Shown here: in pieces, positions 1 to 12,633 of the stretch
Numbering within the stretch: position 1 is the stretch's first letter
How the letters are laid out: every line of letters begins with the position of its first letter
NCBI GenBank assembly: GCA_025642075.2
Contig: JAODUO010001195.1
Location: 97,001 to 161,000 of the forward strand
Origin: Ridgeia piscesae
Lineage: Eukaryota > Annelida > Polychaeta > Sabellida > Siboglinidae
Length of the DNA stretch: 64,000 nucleotides
Direction of reading: 5' to 3'
The notes under the pieces: model-generated
The model's input: the letters and a program-made list of their open reading frames with translations, nothing else
Told to the model about the DNA's origin: nothing
Databases searched by the model: none
Program-made: the position numbers and the translations under genes

Positions 1-2437
1 GGTGACAATCTTGGAACTGACCAAAAAAGTGTTCACTCGGTGACAATCTTGGAACTGACCAAGACAGTGTTCACTCGGTGACAATCTTGGAATTGACCAA
101 GACAGTTTCACTCGGTGACAATCTTGGAACTGACCAAAAAAGTGTTCACTTGGTGACAATCTTGGAACTGACCAAGATAGTGTTCACTTGGTGACAATCT
201 TGGAACTGACCAAAAAGTGTTCCGGTGACAATCTTGGAACTGACCAAGAAGTGTTCACTGGTGACAATCTTGGAACTGACCAAGACAGTGTTCACTTGGT
301 GACAATCTTGGAACTGACCAAAAAAGTGTTCACTCGGTGACAATCTTGGAACTGACCAAGACAGTGTTCACTCGGTGACAATCTTGGAACTGACCAAGAC
401 AGTGTTCACTTGGCGACAATCTTGGAACTGACCAAGAAGTGTTCACTTTGGAACTGACCAAGAAGTGTTCACTCGGTGACAATCTTGGAACTGACCAAGA
501 AGTGTTCACTCGGTGACAATCTTGGAATGACCAAGACAGTGTTCACTCGGTGACAATCTTGGAACTGACCAAGACAGTGTTCACTCGGTAAATCTTGGAA
601 CTGACCAAGACAGTGTTCACTCGGTGACAATCTTGGAACTGACCAAGACAGTGTTCACTGGGACAATCTTGGAACTGACCAAGAAGTGTTCACTGGTGAA
701 TCTTGGAACTGACCAAGACAATGTTCACTCGTGACAATCTTGGAACTGACCAAGAAGTGTTCACTCGGTGACAATCTTGGAACTGACCAAGACAGTGTTC
801 ACTCGGTACAATCTTGGAACTGACCAAGACAGTGTTCACTGGGACAATCTTGGAACTGACCAAGAAGTGTTCACTTGGGAAATCTTGGAACTGACCAAGA
901 AGTGTTCACTCGGTGACATCTTGGAACTGACCAAGAAGTGTTCACTCGGTGACAATCTTGGAACTGACCAAGACAGTGTTCACTCGGTGACAATCTTGGA
1001 ACTGACCAAGAAGTGTTCACTCGGTACAATCTTGGAACTGACCAAGACAGTGTTCACTCGGTGACAATCTTGGAACTGACCAAGACAGTGTTCATGGGAC
1101 AATCTTGGAACTGACCAAGAAGTGTTCACTGGTGAATCTTGGAACTGACCAAGACAGTGTTACCGTGCAATCTTGGAATGACCAAGAAAGTGTTCACTCG
1201 TGACAATCTTGGAACTGACCAAGACAGTGTTCACTGGTGACAATCTTGGAACTGACAACAGTGTTCACTCGGTGACAATCTTGGAACTGACCAAGACAGT
1301 GTTCACTCGGTGACAATCTTGGAACTGACCAAGACAGTGTTCACTCGGTGACAATCTTGGAACTGACCAAGACAGTGTTCACTCGGTAACAATCTTGGAA
1401 CTGACCAAGACAGTGTTCACTCGGTGACAATCTTGGAACTGACCAAGACAGTGTTCACTCGGTGACAATCTTGGAACTGACCAAGACAGTGTTCACTCGG
1501 TGACAATCTTGGAACTGACCAAGACAGTGTTCACTCGGTGACAATCTTGGAACTGACCAAGACAGTGTTCACTCGGTAACAATCTTGGAACTGACCAAGA
1601 CAGTGTTCACTCGGTGACAATCTTGGAACTGACCAAGACAGTGTTCACTTGGCGACAATCTTGGAACTGACCAAGACAGTGTTCACTCGGTGACAATCTT
1701 GGAACTGACCAAGACAGTGTTCACTCGGTGACAATCTTGGAACTGACCAAGAGAGTGTTCACTCGGTGACCATCTTGGAACTGAACAAGACAGTGTTCAC
1801 TCGGTGACAATCTTGGAACTGACCAAGACAGTGATCACTCGGTGAAAATCTTGGAACTGACCAAGACAGTGTTCACTCGGTGACAATCTTGGAACTGACC
1901 AAGACAGTGTTCACTCGGTGACAATCTTGGAACTGACCAAGACAGTGTTCACTCGGTGACATCTTGGAACTGACCAAGACAGTGTTCACTCGGTGACAAT
2001 CTTGGAACTGACCAAGAAGTGTTCACTCGGTGACAATCTTGGAACTGACCAAGACAGTGTTCACTCGGTGACAATCTTGGAACTGACCAAGACAGTGTTC
2101 ACTTGGCGACAATCTTGGAACTGACCAAGAAGTGTTCACTGGTGAAATCTTGGAACTGACCAAGACAGTGTTCACTCGGTGACAATCTTGGAACTGACCA
2201 AGACAGTGTTCACTCGGTGACAATCTTGGAACTGACCAAGACAGTGTTCACTCGGTGACAATCTTGGAACTGACCAAGACAGTGTTCACTCGGTGACAAT
2301 CTTGGAACTGACCAAGACAGTGTTCACTCGGTGACAATCTTGGAACTGACCAAGACAGTGTTCAGTCGGTGACAATCTTGGAACTGACCAAGACAGTGTT
2401 CACTCGGTGACAGTCTTGGAACTGACCAAGACAGTGT
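1..2437. repeat. 38-bp minisatellite array, about 64 copies
   Basis: Tandem units contain GGTGACAATCTTGGAACTGA followed by CCAAGACAGTGTTCACTC. Common variants lose CA (AAGAAGTG) or drop one or two bases. 1,260-2,000 is more regular than 1-1,250. It lies in the intron after exon 35 and runs off the left edge. Confidence 0.98.
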
Positions 2438-2547
2438 ATAACCTGTTGTCAGTGCATGCAGCATAAATATGAGACTGCGTACATGATTAAGTTGAACACA
2501 TTCACGGGGTCAGTGTTACACCTCCTTGCAGCGTCTATGACACTCAC

Positions 2548-2709
2548 CTAGTGCGCAATCCTTGGCACCAGTGGCTCCCTCTGCTGGTGTGGTAGTGTTA
2601 GAGGGACATGGCACACACACTGTGTCCACCCCTTGCTCCCTGTAGGTGCCAACCTCACAGAGGCCACAGCTCCCATCTGCCTTGAACTCTTCTCCACCCG
2701 GACAATTGT
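2548..2709 (-). CDS. Exon 35: GCC2/GCC3 repeat, last exon in window
   Basis: The 162-bp phase 1-1 exon has acceptor TGTCCTCAG and donor GTGAGTG. It encodes DNCPGGEEFKADGSCGLC, GTYREQGVDTVCVPC, then NTTTPAEG and a closing DC. NTT is a possible N-glycosylation site. The gene continues into the 38-bp array beyond its donor, outside the window. Confidence 0.9.
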   Translation of the reverse strand, partial: TIVRVEKSSRQMGAVASVRLAPTGSKGWTQCVCHVPLTLPHQQREPLVPRIAH

Positions 2710-2780
2710 CTGAGGACAGTAACAATACAATACAACACAATGACCCTTAGTTGTCTGCATGAAATGGGAAATTCAATCCC

Positions 2781-2960
2781 CCCTCCCCGTTCACTTCCTC
2801 CTCCCCGTTCACTTCCTCCTCCCCGTTCACTTCCTCCTCCCCGTTCACTTCCTCCTCCCCGTTCACTTCCTCCTCCCCGTTCACTTCCTCCTCCCCGTTC
2901 ACTTCCTCCTCCCCGTTCACTTCCTCCTCCCCGTTCACTTCCTCTTCCCCGTTCACTTCT
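2781..2960. repeat. 18-bp minisatellite, about 10 copies
   Basis: Near-perfect copies of CTCCTCCCCGTTCACTTC lie in the intron between exons 34 and 35, about 70 bp upstream of the exon 35 acceptor on the minus strand. The minus strand is purine-rich there. Confidence 0.97.
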
Positions 2961-3884
2961 CTCTCCCTGATCTTGCATAAAATTCATGAAGTGGACGTGT
3001 CTTTTAAAATGTCTATTGTCTTCCTGGTCACACGTTTCATGAAGTTCATCCATCATTCATAGCTTTATGTAGAGACCCGTCCACCCATCATTTGGACAGG
3101 TAAAAACTAATATGGACGGGTAGAAACATGGGTGGATGGGTGGTGGACAGGTAGTTATGCTTTGAAAGTGAGTGAAAATGGTGTCACATGTGTGTTTGTA
3201 GTCCATTTCAGGTCAATATTTCAAAGTTAACATCCATGTGTCCACCAAAACATGTGTGACGTGACTGGCAATAATTTTATCCTGCATAAAGCCCTGCCAC
3301 CATTGGAAGTGTCATTCCAACGATCTTGCTGGCTGACCGGACAACGCGAATGAGCAGCATTTTATTCTTCTGTGACAAACTTTCACTCCAGCAAACTAAA
3401 CAGTAGCACATAATTGCACTATCAGAGTTCGAGGTTCACCAGAGCTCATGTAGTTATAGGATGACAGAAACAGATTAGCTGGCGATATACATTTATGTAG
3501 GTTTCTTTTCAAGTTGAAAACACTGCTGAAATGACGATGACATCAGAAGGCAGATGCCTTAAAATGTGGCATATCTTCTGTAGTCCTGTTGTCACAGGAA
3601 CGACTTTGACAACTCTTGGTAGTGATAATGACCCGCCAGAATTGTTTTAAATATACTGGAACAATTGTACCAGCATGTAACATAGCTACTAACCGTTGGT
3701 TATATGTTATAAAAATTGGTTAAGTAGCAACATACCCGTGGCCCGATACTCATCTGGGATTTGCCAATATATTTAACAGAAACCCAAATTCTGGTGTGCG
3801 ACGTCAAAGAAACTGAAGTAATCTCCCTTTAAAGTTAAACAACACAAAACAATTGAGCCATGAGGTAAACAAGAGTTTACTCAC
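2961..3884. other. Intron 34 remainder with one dispersed-repeat copy
   Basis: No exon-like segment was found. About 3,073-3,300 resembles 17,190-17,445: both have 'ggacaggtaaaaa', 'ggtgtcacatgtgtgtttgt' and 'cctgcataaag' in the same order. This marks a dispersed repeat of unknown class. The rest is ordinary AT-rich sequence. Confidence 0.6.
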
Positions 3885-4046
3885 CAGAACATTCCGTCCT
3901 GTCTGTTGCAGTCAGGGTGTGAGTCGTCGTACCAAAGCCACAAGTGAAGCAGTAGGTTTGACCAGTGTCCGGCTGATATTGACCAATGCCACATGGTTCA
4001 CAGGTACTGCTGGTTTTGTTGTAGAAGTTGCCCGCAGGACACGAAT
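3885..4046 (-). CDS. Exon 34: GCC2/GCC3 repeat
   Basis: The 162-bp phase 1-1 exon has acceptor TATTCTAG and donor GTGAGTA. It encodes DSCPAGNFYNKTSSTCEPC, GQYQPDTGQTYCFTC, then a Thr-rich loop and a closing EC. The 37-bp array begins about 10 bp upstream of its acceptor and fills most of the intron to exon 33. Confidence 0.9.
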
Positions 4047-4055
4047 CTAGAATAT

Positions 4056-7000
4056 AGAGTGGTATGACTCTGTTGTGACAGTTGTTACTTGTTACAGTGA
4101 CAGTGGTGTGACTCTGTTGTGACAGTTGTTACTTGTTACAGTGACAGTGGTGTGACTCTATTGTGACAGTTGTTACTTGTTACAGTGACAGTGGTGTGAC
4201 TCTATTGTGACAGTTGTTACTTGTTACAGTGACAGTGGTGTGACTCTGTTGTGACAGTTGTTACAGTGACAGTGGTGTGACTCTCTTGTGACAGTTGTTA
4301 CAGTGACAGTGGTGTGACTCTTTGTGACAGTTGTTACAGTGACAGTGGTGTGACTCTTTGTGACAGTTGTTACTTGTTACTGTGACAGTGGTGTACTCTA
4401 GTGTGACAGTTGTTACTTGTTACAGTAACAGTGGTGTAACTCTGCTGTGACAGTTGTTACAGTGACAGTGGTGTGACTCTCTTGTGACAGTTGTTACAGT
4501 GACAGTGGTGTGACTCTGTTGTGACAGTTGGTACAGTGACAGTGGTGTGACTCTGTTGTGACAGTTGTTACAGTGACAGTGGTGTGACTCTTTGTGACAG
4601 TTGGTACAGTGACAGTGGTGTGACTCTTTGTGACAGTTGTTACAGTGACAGTGGTGTGACTCTGTTGTGACAGTTGTTACAGTGACAGTGGTGTGACTCT
4701 GGTGACAGTTGTACAGTGACAGTGGTGTGACTCTGTTGTGACAGTTGTTACAGTGACAGTGGTGTGACTCTGTTGTGACAGTTGTTACAGTGACAGTGGT
4801 GTGACTCTGTTGTGACAGTTGTTACAGTGACAGTGGTGTGACTCTGTTGTGACAGTTGTTACAGTGACAGTGGTGTGACTCTGTTGTGACAGTTGTACAG
4901 TGACAGTGGTGTGACCCTTGTGACAGTTGTTACAGTGACAGTGGTGTGACTCTTTGTGACAGTTGTTACAGTGACAGTGGTGTGACTCTGTTGTGACAGT
5001 TGGTACAGTGACAGTGGTGTGACTCTGTTGTGACAGTTGTTACAGTGACAGTGGTGTGACTCTTGTGACAGTTGTTACAGTGACAGTGGTGTGACTCTGT
5101 TGTGACAGTTGTTACAGTGACAGTGGTGTGACTCTGTTGTGACAGTTGTTACAGTGACAGTGGTGTGACTCTGTTGTGACAGTTGTTACAGTGACAGTGG
5201 TGTGACCCTGTTGTGACAGTTGTTACAGTGACAGTGGTGTGACTCTCTTGTGACAGTTGTTACAGTGACAGTGGTGTGACTCTGTTGTGACAGTTGTTAC
5301 AGTGACAGTGGTGTGACTCTGCTGTGACAGTTGTTACAGTGACAGTGGTGTGACTCTGTTGTGACAGTTGGTGTTACAGTGACAGTGGTGTGACTCTGTT
5401 GTGACAGTTGTTACAGTGACAGTGGTGTGACTCTGTTGTGACAGTTGTTACAGTGACAGTGGTGTGACTCTGTTGTGACAGTTGTGTACAGTGACAGTGG
5501 TGTGACTCTGTTGTGACAGTTGTTACAGTGACAGTGGTGTGACTCTTGTGACAGTTGTTACAGTGACAGTGGTGTGACTCTGTTGTGACAGTTGTTACAG
5601 TGACAGTGGTGTGACTCTGTTGTGACAGTTGTTACAGTGACAGTGGTGTGACTCTGTTGTGACAGTTGTTACAGTGACAGTGGTGTGACTCTGTTGTGAC
5701 AGTTTGTTACAGTGACAGTGGTGTGACTCTGTTGTGACAGTTGTTACAGTGACAGTGGTGTGACTCTGTTGTGACAGTTGGTGTTACAGTGACAGTGGTG
5801 TGACTCTGTTGTGACAGTTGTTACAGTGACAGTGGTGTGACTCTGTTGTGACAGTTGGTGTTACAGTGACGTGGTGTGACTCTGTTGTGACAGTTGTTAC
5901 AGTGACAGTGGTGTGACTCTGTTGTGACAGTTGTTACAGTGACAGTGGTGTGACTCTGTTGTGACAGTTGTTACAGTGACAGTGGTGTGACTCTGTTGTG
6001 ACAGTTGTTACAGTGACAGTGGTGTGACTCTGTTGTGACAGTTGGTGTTACAGTGACATTAGTGTAACTCTGTTGTGACATTTGTTACAGTGACAGTTGT
6101 GTGACTCTGTTGTGACAGTTGGTGTTACAGTGACGGTGGTGTGACTCTCTTGTGACAGTTGATGTTACAGTGAAGGTAGCGTGACTCTGTTGTGACAGTT
6201 GATGTTACAGTGATAGTGGTGTGACTCTGTTGTGACAGTTGATGTTACAGTGACAGTGGTGTGACTCTGTTGTGACAGTTGGTGTTACAGTGACAGTGGT
6301 GTGACTCTGTTGTGACATTTGTTACAGTGACAGTGGTGTGACTCTGTTGTGACAGTTGGTGTTACAGTGACATTAGTGTAACTCTGTTGTGACATTTGTT
6401 ACAGTGACAGTTGTGTGACTCTGTTGTGACAGTTGGTGTTACAGTGACGGTGGTGTGACTCTCTTGTGACAGTTGATGTTACAGTGAAGGTAGCGTGACT
6501 CTGTTGTGACAGTTGATGTTACAGTGAAGGTAGCGTGACTCTGTTGTGACAGTTGATGTTACAGTGATAGTGGTGTGACTCTGTTGTGACAGTTGATGTT
6601 ACAGTGACAGTGGTGTGACTCTGTTGTGACAGTTGGTGTTACAGTGACAGTGGTGTGACTCTGTTGTGACATTTGTTACAGTGACAGTGGTGTGACTCTG
6701 TTGTGACAGTTGGTGTTACAGTGACATTAGTGTAACTCTGTTGTGACATTTGTTACAGTGACAGTTGTGTGACTCTGTTGTGACAGTTGGTGTTACAGTG
6801 ACGGTGGTGTGACTCTCTTGTGACAGTTGATGTTACAGTGAAGGTAGCGTGACTCTGTTGTGACAGTTGTTACAGTGACAGTGGTGTGACTCTCTTGTGA
6901 CAGTTGTTACAGTGACAGTGGTGTGACTCTGTTGTGACAGTTGTTACAGTGACAGTTGTGTGACTCTGTTGTGACAGTTGGTGTTACAGTGATGGTGGTG

Positions 7001-7330
7001 TGACTCTGCAGTGACAGTTGTTACAGTGACAGTGGTGTGACTCTGTTGTGACAGTTGATGTTACAGTGACAGTGGTGTGACTCTGCAGTGACAGTTGGTA
7101 CAGTGACAGTGGTGTGACTCTGCAGTGACAGTTGATGTTACAGTGATGGTGGTGTGACTCTGCAGTGACAGTTGTTACAGTGACAGTGGTGTGACTCTGT
7201 TGTGACATTTTTTACAGTGACAGTGGTGTGACTCTGCAGTGACAGTTGGTACAGTGACAGTGGTGTGACTCTGTTGTGACAGTTGATGTTACAGTGACGG
7301 TGGTGTGACTCTGCAGTGACAGTTGTTACA
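4056..7330. repeat. 37-bp minisatellite array, about 88 copies, with higher-order structure
   Basis: The unit is GTTACAGTGACAGTGGTGTG plus ACTCTGTTGTGACAGTT. 39-40 bp variants (GGTGTTACAG, GATGTTACAG) dominate from 6,050 on, where a multi-unit block recurs. It degenerates through 7,330-7,620 up to the exon 33 donor. It begins about 10 bp from the exon 34 acceptor. Confidence 0.97.
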
Positions 7331-7623
7331 GTGACAGTTGGCTGTTATGACAGTGGTGTGACAACTGATATTGCTGTGATACTGCTGTGACAGCATTGTT
7401 GTGATGGTTAACACTGCTGTGACAGTTGACAGCCCTATGACACTGACAGTTGATAACGTTATGACAGTGTTATCATAATGCTGTGACAGTTGAAATTGTT
7501 TTGACAGGCCTATGACATTGTTATGACAGTTTAAACTGTTACAAAACTTATGAGACTGTGCTATGACAGTTGACACTGCTGTGACAATTAACACAGCTGT
7601 GACAGTTGACACTGTTTTCGTAC

Positions 7624-7782
7624 CTATGCAGTGTCTGTGGCTAGTGGAGCCAGCTGTCTCTGTCGTCTTTCCCGTCTCACAGAGAACACAGTCTGTGTCC
7701 AACGTGTCTCTGTAGGACCCAATGGGACAGTCGTCACATGTCTTTGTGGCACTCTTGTAGACTGTCCCAACCGTACACTTCA
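7624..7782 (-). CDS. Exon 33: GCC2/GCC3 repeat
   Basis: The 159-bp phase 1-1 exon has acceptor AATTTCAG and donor GTACGAA. It encodes VKCTVGTVYKSATKTCDDC, GSYRDTLDTDCVLC and a closing HC. It opens the second GCC triplet and shares the exon size and cysteine spacing of exons 6-8. Confidence 0.9.
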
Positions 7783-8278
7783 CTGAAATTGGGAAATAGC
7801 AGGTCATAGGTCATTTTCATGAAGAAGTTCTGTGAATATTCGCTCAATAAACACCTCTCGAACTCTACATTTCTACTGAATGTTTTTTCCAGAAATAAAA
7901 AATGTTGTATAGAAAACTCACTTAAAATACTACTCCGTTTTGGAAAAACATTCATACAAATACCATAGCATAATCTTCAGATGTTATAAACAATACAGAA
8001 TACTAGACATTCTATAGAACTCTGTAGTACAGGACATTCCAAAGAAAAACCATCTGCAAATATCATACAGAATATTTTGCTATGTGTTATTATTATTTCC
8101 TTCAAAGGATAAAAATGGAAAACGTAGTAAATCAATTTGTCAACATTGTTCATATTTGGTCAGATATCATTAATACAGGGCATTTGTAAAGCTAAATAAA
8201 TTATCAGAAAATATATCAAATTTTGCCGGTCAAGGACTCGCTTAATAAACAAAACAATCAGTCATTGATATGACGTAC
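7783..8278. other. Intron 32, no feature seen
   Basis: AT-rich unique-looking sequence between exons 32 and 33. I see no exon, repeat array or RNA gene in it. Confidence 0.6.
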
Positions 8279-8375
8279 CGCATGTGTCACCCACTGCCTG
8301 ATAGTTGACATCGCATGACACTTCTTCGTCAATCCAAAATGACACCGGGTCTATGTCTTTTGCGCCAGGCATGGT
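8279..8375 (-). CDS. Exon 32: unrecognised pre-GCC domain, part 3
   Basis: The 97-bp exon runs phase 0 to 1, acceptor CTTTTTAG, donor GTACGTC. It encodes TMPGAKDIDPVSFWIDEEVS, then CDVNYQAVGDTC, which joins the first Cys of exon 33. The closing D/N-Y-x-A-x-G-x-x-C resembles the cysteine tail that ends exons 3 and 5. Confidence 0.78.
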
Positions 8376-8419
8376 CTAAAAAGTAATGGAGAAGTCAACT
8401 GAATGTGTGACAAGTTTGA

Positions 8420-9350
8420 ATGGCCACAACAACAAAAGCCATGACATGATCTTTTTAGGGACATTAATGACACAGGAAGCTTTTGTTGACAGTGATGACA
8501 CAATGAGTAGTTTCCAGTGACACTTATGACATTGGAAGTTTTTGTTGATAGTGATGACACAGTGAGTGGCTTTCAGTGACACAGGACGCTTTTGTTGACA
8601 GTGATGACACAATGAGTAGCTTTCAGTGACACTTAAGACAGTGGAAGTTTTTGTTGACAGTGATGACACAGTGAGTGGCTTTCAGTGACCCAGGAAGCTT
8701 TGTTGACAGTGATGACACAATGAGTAGCTTTCAGTGACACTTCTGATACTGGAAGTTTTTATTGACAGTGAGTGGCTTTCAGTGACACATATGACATGGG
8801 AAGCTTTTGTTGACAAAGTGAGTGGCTTTCAATGACACTTATGACACAGGTAGTTTATGTTGGCAGTGGTGACACAGTGAGTAGTTTTCAGTGACACTTA
8901 TGACACATGAAGCTTTTGTTGACAATAATGACACAATGAGTAGCTTCAGTGACACTTATGATACAGGAAGTTTTTTTTGACAGTGATGACACAGTGTCAG
9001 TGGCTTTCTGTGACACGTATGACAAAAGTTGCTTTTGTTGGCAGTGATGACACACTGAGTAGCTTTCAGTGACACTTATGACACTGGTAACTTTTGTTGA
9101 CAGTGATGATATGAGTAGCTTTCAGTGACACTCATGACATGGGTGGCTTTTGTTGGCATTTGTGAAACAATGAGTAACTTTCAATGACACTCATGTTAGC
9201 TTTTGTTGACACTGATGACACAATGAGTAGCTTTCAGTGACACTCATGTTACAGGTATTTTTTGTTGACAGTGATGACACAATGAGTAGCTTTTAGTGAC
9301 ACTTGTAACATAGCTTTTTTGATGATGATGACACAATAAGTTACAAAGAA
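8420..9350. repeat. Diverged 59-bp tandem repeat, about 16 copies
   Basis: Units contain TTTTGTTGACAGTGATGACA, CAATGAGTAGCTTTCAGTGA and CACTTATGACAC. Copies differ by many substitutions and deletions, so this array is older than its neighbours. It lies in intron 31 and begins close to the exon 32 acceptor. Confidence 0.9.
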
Positions 9351-9695
9351 AGCTACTCAATTTCTTATTAGTGTCACTAAACATGACTCATGTTTTGTTG
9401 AGTGTTGACAAAATTATTAATGTTATTTAAATGTATGGCATAATGAACTGTCTGTTAACATGATGATGAATACGCAGCGGATGACCAAGATCAATATTGT
9501 AAATGCAGCCGGTATTCTATCACATTTATACATGTTACTCATATTTCCATTGCATGGAGTAGTTTTAGTCTTGGAGTATGATATTAAAAATGATTATATC
9601 TCAAATTTACTACATTTGTTCAAGGTCCTGATGGCTATACACTTTCATCAATGGCTGTTATGTACGTCATAAGCCACCAAATGTAAAGTACATAC

Positions 9696-9774
9696 ATCCA
9701 TGTCAAACCCATGGTTGACCAACACTTCTTGCGTGACGGCCTCCATGACTGACTCGTTCCTCCCTACTCTAACC
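9696..9774 (-). CDS. Exon 31: unrecognised pre-GCC domain, part 2
   Basis: The 79-bp exon runs phase 2 to 0, acceptor TTTTATAG, donor GTATGTA. It encodes VRVGRNESVMEAVTQEVLVN, HGFDMD, a likely helix. NES is a possible N-glycosylation site. The exon is short, so support comes mainly from phase agreement with exons 30 and 32. Confidence 0.75.
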
Positions 9775-10483
9775 CTATAAAACAACAGTATTAATTTAAA
9801 ATAACAATATACTCAATGTTGTATTAAATAAATAATAAATAAATACTTATATAATGCCAAATCTATTTAAAAACTATTCAGGGCGCTTTACATGTACATG
9901 TCCTAAAAAATAATTACCTAAACGTATAACTAAAATTCACTGTACATTGTAAAAGTGCATATACATGTAGACAGACTAATAAAACCTAATAAATAAACAA
10001 CTACAATATAGAAAGCTAAAAAACACAAGTGTAAAAGGTCATTTAAGAAGGTAGAAGTAATGTTCTCTTTAAGAATGATGCATTAACAAATTGTCTCTTA
10101 ACTTAAAGTCACAGTGGCTATAGCTTTGGACTTACAACCAAGAGAATCTGGGTTTGAATATATTCCATACGGCCATGTCGACCTTTGTTCGTTCACTCGA
10201 CATTGCTCCAGTTCATTCAGCTGTATGGATAAGTACCTGGCTATAGACAGTGGTGGATATTGGTGTATGTATATTGTTTTGCACATTAATTGCAGTGTAT
10301 GGCTGGACGCTTCCCAGAGAAGGTGAGATGGTGTTCAAGTGAAAAGGTTTGTGAGGGAGTCAAGTGTAAGGTGCAATTTTGTGAATTCATTGAGTGGAGG
10401 CCTCCTTCGAAAGAAAAAACCAAGAAAAATCAACAAATGTCTGTGATCATTTAATAGGAAGCATTAAAGGCAGATGGACTTAC
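9775..10483 (+). mobile_element. Intron 30 with a decayed tRNA-derived SINE-like copy (about 10,111-10,380)
   Basis: From about 10,111 the plus strand has a tRNA-like head with a B-box-like GGGTTTGAAT. It is followed by CATTGCTCCAGTTCATTCAG and by GCTGGACGCTTCCCAGAGAA, shared with copies at 31,007-31,309 and 37,864-38,145. No clear 3' tail is visible. The remainder of the interval is AT-rich with nothing recognisable. Confidence 0.65.
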
Positions 10484-10730
10484 GCCACGTTATCAATGTC
10501 AATACTGATGCGGAAATTCTTTTTGTAGTTGACCACTGTGATGGTGGCATCCGTGCAGTCAGCTTTCAGACAGAATGGTGTCTTGGATGATAATCCCTCC
10601 AGAGTCGTACTCCACGTCACAAGTTTCCCACGGAGTTGCACAATCATTGCGTTGGCGATGTCAATGCTGAAGTCAGCCGCCAGGTCAAAATCCCAACCGA
10701 AATGGACGTGTTTCTTTACAGTGCCAGAAT
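10484..10730 (-). CDS. Exon 30: unrecognised pre-GCC domain, part 1
   Basis: The 247-bp exon runs phase 1 to 2, acceptor TTTCAG, donor GTAAGTC. It encodes KKHVHFGWDFDLAADFSIDI, MIVQLRGKLVTWS, CLKADCTDATITVVNYKK and RISIDIDNVA. I do not recognise the family. Alternating strands and helices resemble the exon 2-5 domain in outline and in position before GCC repeats, but I cannot show homology. Confidence 0.8.
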
Positions 10731-11892
10731 CTGAAATCAAATAAAAACTATGTATGTGGTTGTAAGGTGTGACAGTATGTTTATGTCGCATTGGGAAAAT
10801 GCCCTTTACTGAAAAGTTTGAGAAATATGACCAAACACATACAGGCAGGTAAAATGTTTCTATGGCATAGGTATTCTAGTCTGTATAAACAGCAGCAGTT
10901 AGATTTCTGAGACAATCAGAATCACCAGCAGTGAGACACAGCTGTGATCTCAAGGCGTGGCACAACCTATTCATACTGGGTTCTTCAGCATGGTGAAAGA
11001 AGAGGGGAGAAGTGGGTGGAGATATCCCGGGGGAGGGGTTTAGATAGACAAGTTTGTTCAGTTTCCATTGCTCTAGTTCAACCATCCATTGTAACCAGTG
11101 CCTTGTTGCACACAATGGTGGATAACTGGGTATGATCAGTCTTCATGTAGTAACTGCGACAGGTCTGGATATTAAAATTCACCTTCTTTAATTGAAGAAA
11201 TAATAAAATAAAATAAAATAAAATAAAATAAAATAAAATAAAATAAAATAAAATAAAATAAAATAAAATCAAATCAAATCAAATCAAATCAAATCAAATC
11301 AAATCAAATCAAATAAAATAAAATAAAATCAAATCAAATCAAATCAAATCAAATCAAATCAAATCAAATCAAATCAAATCAAATCAAATCAAATCAAATC
11401 AAATCAAATCAAATCAAATCAAATCAAATCAAATCACTTTATTGTCCTTAAAATGACAAGACTTCTGAAAAAATGTGTTTTCCATAGGACATCTTGGTGA
11501 TGTTCATGGCAGACAGGTTGCAAAATGGAAAGTGCATATTCACCTCTGAATCAAACTCTGGTGTTTTGAACGTGTTTGTTGTCTGCCAACAGAGTGCCTT
11601 GTTGGCCAGGTATTCAAGCCAGAGTTCAAAGGATATCGTAAAAGAGGGAAACTACCAGGGAAGGGAGGGAAATACCAGATCCAAAACAATATTGGACGTC
11701 CAAGGTTGGTGGGAACTGGAGGAGAAAGTATCAAGTAGAACAGAAGAGGGGGTGTAAGGTGACAGAGGGTAGGGTCAGTACCTGGCCGACATGTCTTATA
11801 TAAATGACAGTGCTTTCACTAGAATCTCTGATCCATGAAAATGTTAATGGACTGCTGAGATAGGTGCTGGGGTGTCACATTTGAACACTTAC
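10731..11892. other. Intron 29 with pentanucleotide microsatellite
   Basis: It contains the AAAAT/AAATC pentanucleotide tract at about 11,198-11,437. Around 11,060-11,110, CATTGCTCTAGTTCAACC weakly recalls the SINE-like family, too diverged to call. No exon was found. Confidence 0.6.
11198..11437. repeat. Pentanucleotide microsatellite (AAAAT)n / (AAATC)n
   Basis: Blocks of AAAAT give way to AAATC, with a short return to AAAAT near 11,315-11,330. This block structure indicates a point-mutated unit that later expanded. Confidence 0.97.
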
Positions 11893-12096
11893 CCCCACAC
11901 GCTGGGAAGTGGAATGTGTCCATTGGGCTGTCTGTGTTCCACAAACCCATCGGGCCACAGGAGAAGAACTTGGGCACTGGACGCAGGAATGTCTTCCCAT
12001 CGTTGCATGTGACTCTGCAGCGTCTGTACAAGTTGTTGACATCTCTACAGCTCACCAGAGCATCAACAGGCGGGTCTGGGACAGTGCAGTCACTCA
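11893..12096 (-). CDS. Exon 29: Sushi/CCP-like domain
   Basis: The 204-bp phase 1-1 exon has acceptor CTTTCAG and donor GTAAGTG. It encodes SDCTVPDPPVDALVSCRDV, CRVTCNDGKTF, FSCGPMGLW and FPACG. It fits a Sushi domain, with a C-x-V-P start, a C-x4 segment and a final C-x3-G-x-W..P-x-C, but has six cysteines rather than four. HYR followed by Sushi is a common pairing in this protein class. Confidence 0.8.
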
Positions 12097-12179
12097 CTGA
12101 AAGTACAACATGACACATGGTAGACTTCAGCTGTGAGGGGGATTCTACATATACACATGTCCATGTTGGATCTTTACAC

Positions 12180-12600
12180 AGTGGCATATGATAGGGTCTT
12201 CACACAACAGTGGCATGTGATAGGATCTTCACACAACAGTGGCATATGATAGGATCTTCACACAACAGTGGCATATGATAGGATCTTCACACAACAGTGG
12301 CATATGATAGGATCTTCACACAACAGTGGCATATGATAGGATGATATGATTTTAACACAACAGCATGTGATTGGATCTTCACACAACAGTGGCATATGAT
12401 AGGATCTTCACACAACAGTGGCATATCATAGGATCTTCACACAACAGTGGTATATGATGGGATTTTAACACAACCGCATGTGATTGGATCTTCACACAAC
12501 AGTGGCATGATAGGATCTTCACACAATAGTGGCATTTGATAGAATCTTCACACAGCAGTGGCATGCAATGGGATCTTCACACAATAGAGACATATGTTAG
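12180..12600. repeat. 29-bp minisatellite, about 14 copies
   Basis: The unit is GTGGCATATGATAGGATCTT plus CACACAACA. Variants carry GATTTTAACACAACAGCATG. It fills the short intron between exons 28 and 29. Confidence 0.95.
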
Positions 12601-12633
12601 ATAGGATGTTCACAAAAAAAAGCGTTCACATAC

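Noticed and set aside
2740..2980. Pro/Ser/Arg-repeat and Glu/Val-repeat open frames
   Set aside because: They are translations of the 18-bp minisatellite on the two strands.
11040..11110. Fifth SINE-like copy
   Set aside because: Only about 18 bases resemble the family body; no tRNA-like head or tail was seen.
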